Positions 6,102-8,942 of a stretch of DNA of 8,942 nt are shown one piece after another. The notes under the pieces were generated by a model. That model made no database searches and had not been told where the DNA came from. It was given only the letters and a program-made list of their open reading frames with translations. Position numbers and translations under genes: made by a program. This stretch comes from JAAEKA01 sp049299095 (GTDB lineage: Bacteria > Chloroflexota > Anaerolineae > JAAEKA01), in NCBI GenBank assembly GCA_049299095.1, contig JBAQWV010000113.1, positions 1 to 8,942 on the forward strand, read 5' to 3'. Every line of letters starts with the position of its first letter. Position 1 is the first letter of the stretch.

Positions 6102-8429
6102 TCAGCGCCGCCAGCCCCACTGCTCGGCCACCACTACCACGTCAGCCAGGTCGAGCGCGCCTGAATCGTTCACGTCCAGCCCGGCGGGGCAAGCTGCGCT
6201 GATGGGTTGCTGCCAGCAGGCCGCCACCCGTTGAATGTCTGCCACATCCACATCGCCATCGCAGGCTGCGGGGTCGGTGTGCGCTGCATCGGGCTGCACA
6301 TCCGCGGGCGCGCAGTACAGGCCCACGGTGGCTTGTGTGGCTGTCATCAACACGGGCGCGGCCCCCGGCACATCCTTGTTATGCAGCCAAAGCTGCCAGA
6401 TCGTGTCGCCCCAGGCGGCCAGTTGGCTGAAGAAGGGGTCCGTTTGCGCAATATAGGCTTCGTTCAGCGCGGGGGTAGCCGGATTGGGGTCGGGCAGCGT
6501 GGTCGCGCCGTCGCCGTTGATCTCGTCGCGCAGGAATTCAATGTATTCGCGGCTGGTGGTCTGATAGTACAGTTCGATGTCCACAATTGCCGCGGTGATC
6601 GGCACGGTCACCGTCACCTGATCGTAGCCGCCCGCGTACTCGGCTGCGCTGAAATAGTCCAGGTCAATCACGCCGTTCCAGACTGGTTCTGTGTGGCGCG
6701 CGGCTGCACCTGCACGGTCGAAGCCCAATGGCGGGATGCGATTGTCCTTGGCGCGGCCATCTCCCAGCACAAAGTGTCTGGTTTCTGCTTCACCGGTGAG
6801 TGAGCTGCCCATGACCGCCTCGTACACCAGCGCATCCTCGTGTGCTTCGCGGGGATTTAACGGCGGGCTGCTGGCTGCGTTCAGCCCTTTCAGCGTGCCC
6901 GCGGCGGCATCATACGGGTTGATTTCGTAGATCAGGCTGGTGTCCGGGCCGTAGACCTTGATCTGGGCGAACATGCGGCGACCTTCGGGGTAGCCGGAAA
7001 TCAGCTTGTGGCCGGTCTGATTCTGGATGCGGAAGCTGAGTGCGCCGCTGGCCGCGTCGAATTCGACATTCCCGATCACGGCGGCGTCTTGCAACTGCTG
7101 GTTGGCCCGCTCTGCGCCTGCCAACAGCGCCTGCGGATTGAGGCCGATGCCTGCGTTCAGATTGAGCGTCAGCACGGCTGGCCCCTGGCGCAGCAAGGCC
7201 GCATTCACTGCATCGTAGTTGGGTGAGCCGAAAACGGTGCTGGCCAGCAGCGTCGGCACCCACACGTTGCCGCCGGTCATGTCGTGGGTCGGCTGCGCGC
7301 TGTAAGGGTGCTGTGCGCTTTCAGTGGTGGCGGGATCGCCGGTGCGCAGCAGCGCGTCGGGCACATTGGCCGCGCGGCCAGGCTGGTTGGGCATGTGGCA
7401 ATCCTGACAGGTGGCGATTTTGTTGCCGGGGTGCGGCGTGTCGAAGACCGCGGGCGCAAAGGGGCCAAGGCCAGCTACACCGCCATCCGCCGCATAAGCC
7501 GACAGCATAAATTCCGAAAAGGTGCGCTCCACGGGGAAATAAGCTGCGGCAGGCTGCGTTTCCGAGGGCAGTGGCTGCGCGGGGTCAGCCCCCAGGTTCA
7601 GCAGCACCGGATTGGACACGTCATGGCAGGTGGCACACAGGTATTTGCTCTTGTGGTAGCGGCTGTACTGGATGCCATGATATTGTGTGGCGTCGGAGAA
7701 GGGACCACGGCGAAAGCCGTCCGGGCTGACGAAATACTGCCCGCCGCTGGCTTCGGTGTAGCCCGCGCTCGCGGGGCGATGATCCGGGCCGAAGAAGGGC
7801 TGGCCGTTCATGAAGCTGATGGCCGCGGTCAGACCGATGTCGGACAGGTGTGTGTCATCGGCCCAGACCTGCGCCTGGGTGCCGCTGCCGGGGCCGCTGT
7901 TGCCGGCTTCATCCCAGTAACCGGGCCAGTCGCTGCCTTCGCGCGTGCCCGCGTAGGTGTCTTCAAAGTGCGGATCCCACAGGTGATGGCAAAAATCGCA
8001 TTGGACGCCGTCGAAATCGCCGCCGGTCATAGCCGAGCCGTTGGCTACATCGCTGCGGCCCTCCAGCCAGCCATTGGGCAGATGGCAGCGCAGGCAGAGA
8101 TCGGTGGCATTGGGCGAGCCGATGGCCCAGATTGAGTCTTGGGCGGCTACGGTGAAGGTGCTCCAGTAGAGGGGGTCGCGCGCGGCCTGCGCCATCATCG
8201 AACCCATCCACTGAAAGCCCGGTTCCACAGCGTTGTCGTAGTCGGCGTGGCAGGCCAGGCAGGTTTGCGAGGAGAGCAAGTTGACATGGTTGGGCTGGGT
8301 GCCAGGCATCCGCACCAACGGGTCCTGCGAGGGTGGGGTGGTGGTTTCGGCCGCAACGCTGGCCGCGGCAGTTATTAACAACAGCAACGCGGCCAACCAG
8401 CCGAGCAGAAAACGACCAGCGGTGTCCAT
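6102..8429 (-). CDS. Exported pentaheme c-type cytochrome with dockerin-like C-terminus
   Basis: The 775-residue product has a signal peptide (hydrophobic about 8-22, likely cut after SVAA near 27). Five CxxCH heme-binding motifs follow: C57LACH, C112LRCH, C144DFCH, C265ATCH and C341QDCH. Typical flanking motifs of this poorly characterised multiheme family are CLRCHLPNGWLEG and, later, TGHKLISGYPEGRRMF (about 472-487). Residues about 350-700 are heme-free and probably beta-rich. The C-terminus (about 723-775) holds two dockerin/EF-hand-like loops; the second, D752-N754-S756-G757 with D760 and D763, is canonical, while the first lacks its leading Asp. Extra cysteines C706, C723, C738 and C747 could form disulfides. 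The ATG has GGAGG (complement of 8436-8440) six bases upstream. It follows an esterase gene by 30 bases. The redox partner and substrate are not evident; electron transfer outside the membrane is inferred. Confidence 0.85.
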   Translation of the reverse strand: MDTAGRFLLGWLAALLLLITAAASVAAETTTPPSQDPLVRMPGTQPNHVNLLSSQTCLACHADYDNAVEPGFQWMGSMMAQAARDPLYWSTFTVAAQDSIWAIGSPNATDLCLRCHLPNGWLEGRSDVANGSAMTGGDFDGVQCDFCHHLWDPHFEDTYAGTREGSDWPGYWDEAGNSGPGSGTQAQVWADDTHLSDIGLTAAISFMNGQPFFGPDHRPASAGYTEASGGQYFVSPDGFRRGPFSDATQYHGIQYSRYHKSKYLCATCHDVSNPVLLNLGADPAQPLPSETQPAAAYFPVERTFSEFMLSAYAADGGVAGLGPFAPAVFDTPHPGNKIATCQDCHMPNQPGRAANVPDALLRTGDPATTESAQHPYSAQPTHDMTGGNVWVPTLLASTVFGSPNYDAVNAALLRQGPAVLTLNLNAGIGLNPQALLAGAERANQQLQDAAVIGNVEFDAASGALSFRIQNQTGHKLISGYPEGRRMFAQIKVYGPDTSLIYEINPYDAAAGTLKGLNAASSPPLNPREAHEDALVYEAVMGSSLTGEAETRHFVLGDGRAKDNRIPPLGFDRAGAAARHTEPVWNGVIDLDYFSAAEYAGGYDQVTVTVPITAAIVDIELYYQTTSREYIEFLRDEINGDGATTLPDPNPATPALNEAYIAQTDPFFSQLAAWGDTIWQLWLHNKDVPGAAPVLMTATQATVGLYCAPADVQPDAAHTDPAACDGDVDVADIQRVAACWQQPISAACPAGLDVNDSGALDLADVVVVAEQWGWRR

Positions 8430-8459
8430 AGTTTGCCTCCGGAAGAGTGGGCGCGGATG

Positions 8460-8942
8460 TCACTCGGCGGGGAACAGGAATTGGAAGATCAGCGGCAGCC
8501 GCGCAGCCCAGGATGATTCGCTGTGGATGGCACCGTTGTCCAGGTAATATTGAAAATCGGTGCCTTCGTGGTAGCCCGCTTGTAGCAAGGCCCGCCGTGC
8601 TTCAGCGGTTTCGCGCTGGCCGTCGTTGCCGTGGCCGGGCGAACTGAATGTGCCGCTGTCCAGCCAGAGACGAATGTCGCGGCGTTCGCCTGTGCGGATG
8701 CGTTCAATCGCTTCCAGCTTGCCCGCGCTGTTGCGCGTGGCCCAGAACGAGGTGGACAGCGCGGCGTGCGAGCGGGCGAAATCGGTGTGTTCCCAGGCGA
8801 TGTAGATCGAAAACAGGCCGCCCAGCGAAGAGCCGCAGGTGGCGGTATGTTCGCGGCCGGTCAGGGTGCGGTAGTGCGTGTTGACATAACTTGAGACATC
8901 GCCGCGGTAGTAGGCCACGGTTTGGGCGGCACGGCCAGGCAC
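8460..8942 (-). CDS. Putative esterase, alpha/beta-hydrolase fold (N-terminus outside window)
   Basis: These are the last 160 residues of a putative esterase of the EstD/Fes-like alpha/beta-hydrolase group. The nucleophile elbow is GSSLGG (fragment residues 37-42, Ser39). An acid follows in RLWLDSGT (Asp95), and the catalytic His is in NGAIHSESSW (His140), so the whole triad is in view and intact. The frame is open to the window edge, where a GTG happens to occur. The family needs roughly a hundred more residues before the elbow, so I treat the gene as truncated by the window. Its stop lies 30 bases before the cytochrome start, and both probably share a transcript. Family members hydrolyse varied esters, including siderophore and acetyl-sugar esters. 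The substrate here cannot be told, and export cannot be judged because the N-terminus is missing. Confidence 0.82.
   Translation of the reverse strand: MPGRAAQTVAYYRGDVSSYVNTHYRTLTGREHTATCGSSLGGLFSIYIAWEHTDFARSHAALSTSFWATRNSAGKLEAIERIRTGERRDIRLWLDSGTFSSPGHGNDGQRETAEARRALLQAGYHEGTDFQYYLDNGAIHSESSWAARLPLIFQFLFPAE

Noticed and set aside
7284..8135. 283-residue open frame on the + strand opposite the cytochrome gene
   Set aside because: It lies antisense to the heme-binding part of a clear cytochrome gene; its length is explained by high GC, and no domain is visible.

Overview
The window carries bacterial housekeeping genes for recombination, replication and RNA metabolism, followed by a secreted redox/hydrolase pair. 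Several traits suggest a Chloroflexota-like bacterium (Anaerolineae/Caldilineae type): fairly high GC, a recA-recX-rny order, holB directly followed by a RicT/YaaT (PSP1) gene, a short Gly/Arg-rich RRM protein, and an exported multiheme protein ending in dockerin-like repeats. This placement is inferred from gene content and has not been tested by any search.

Layout. (1) Bases 2-199, + strand: the 3' end of recA. (2) Bases 200-628: no gene, but a series of hairpins ending in a strong intrinsic terminator (558-595). This is either a long recA 3' region or an unidentified structured RNA. (3) Bases 629-2901, + strand: recX and rny (RNase Y), with a GC-rich hairpin touching the rny ribosome-binding site. 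(4) Bases 2928-2958: a terminator with A- and T-tracts on both sides, serving the + strand rny and the convergent - strand unit. (5) Bases 5057-2985, - strand: holB (DNA polymerase III delta') then ricT, 33 bases apart, read from a promoter almost on top of the holB start. (6) Bases 5058-5508: a divergent control region holding the holB promoter and a probable long structured leader for the next gene. (7) Bases 5509-5871, + strand: an RRM RNA-binding protein starting with GTG. (8) Bases 5872-6101: a hairpin-rich 3' region ending in a second bidirectional terminator (5991-6022). (9) Bases 8942-6102, - strand: a truncated alpha/beta-hydrolase esterase followed 30 bases later by a 775-residue exported pentaheme cytochrome with a dockerin-like C-terminus.

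How the genes relate. RecA is the recombinase and RecX its modulator. RNase Y is a membrane-anchored endoribonuclease that starts mRNA decay. In Bacillus, RicT belongs to the complex that directs RNase Y cleavage. Here rny and ricT lie tail to tail across one terminator, which makes their functional link visible in the genome. This RicT also has an unusual C-terminal extension with a CxxC pair and an Arg-rich end. The esterase and cytochrome form a separate cell-envelope unit whose substrate is unknown. I see no mobile element, CRISPR array, tRNA or rRNA.
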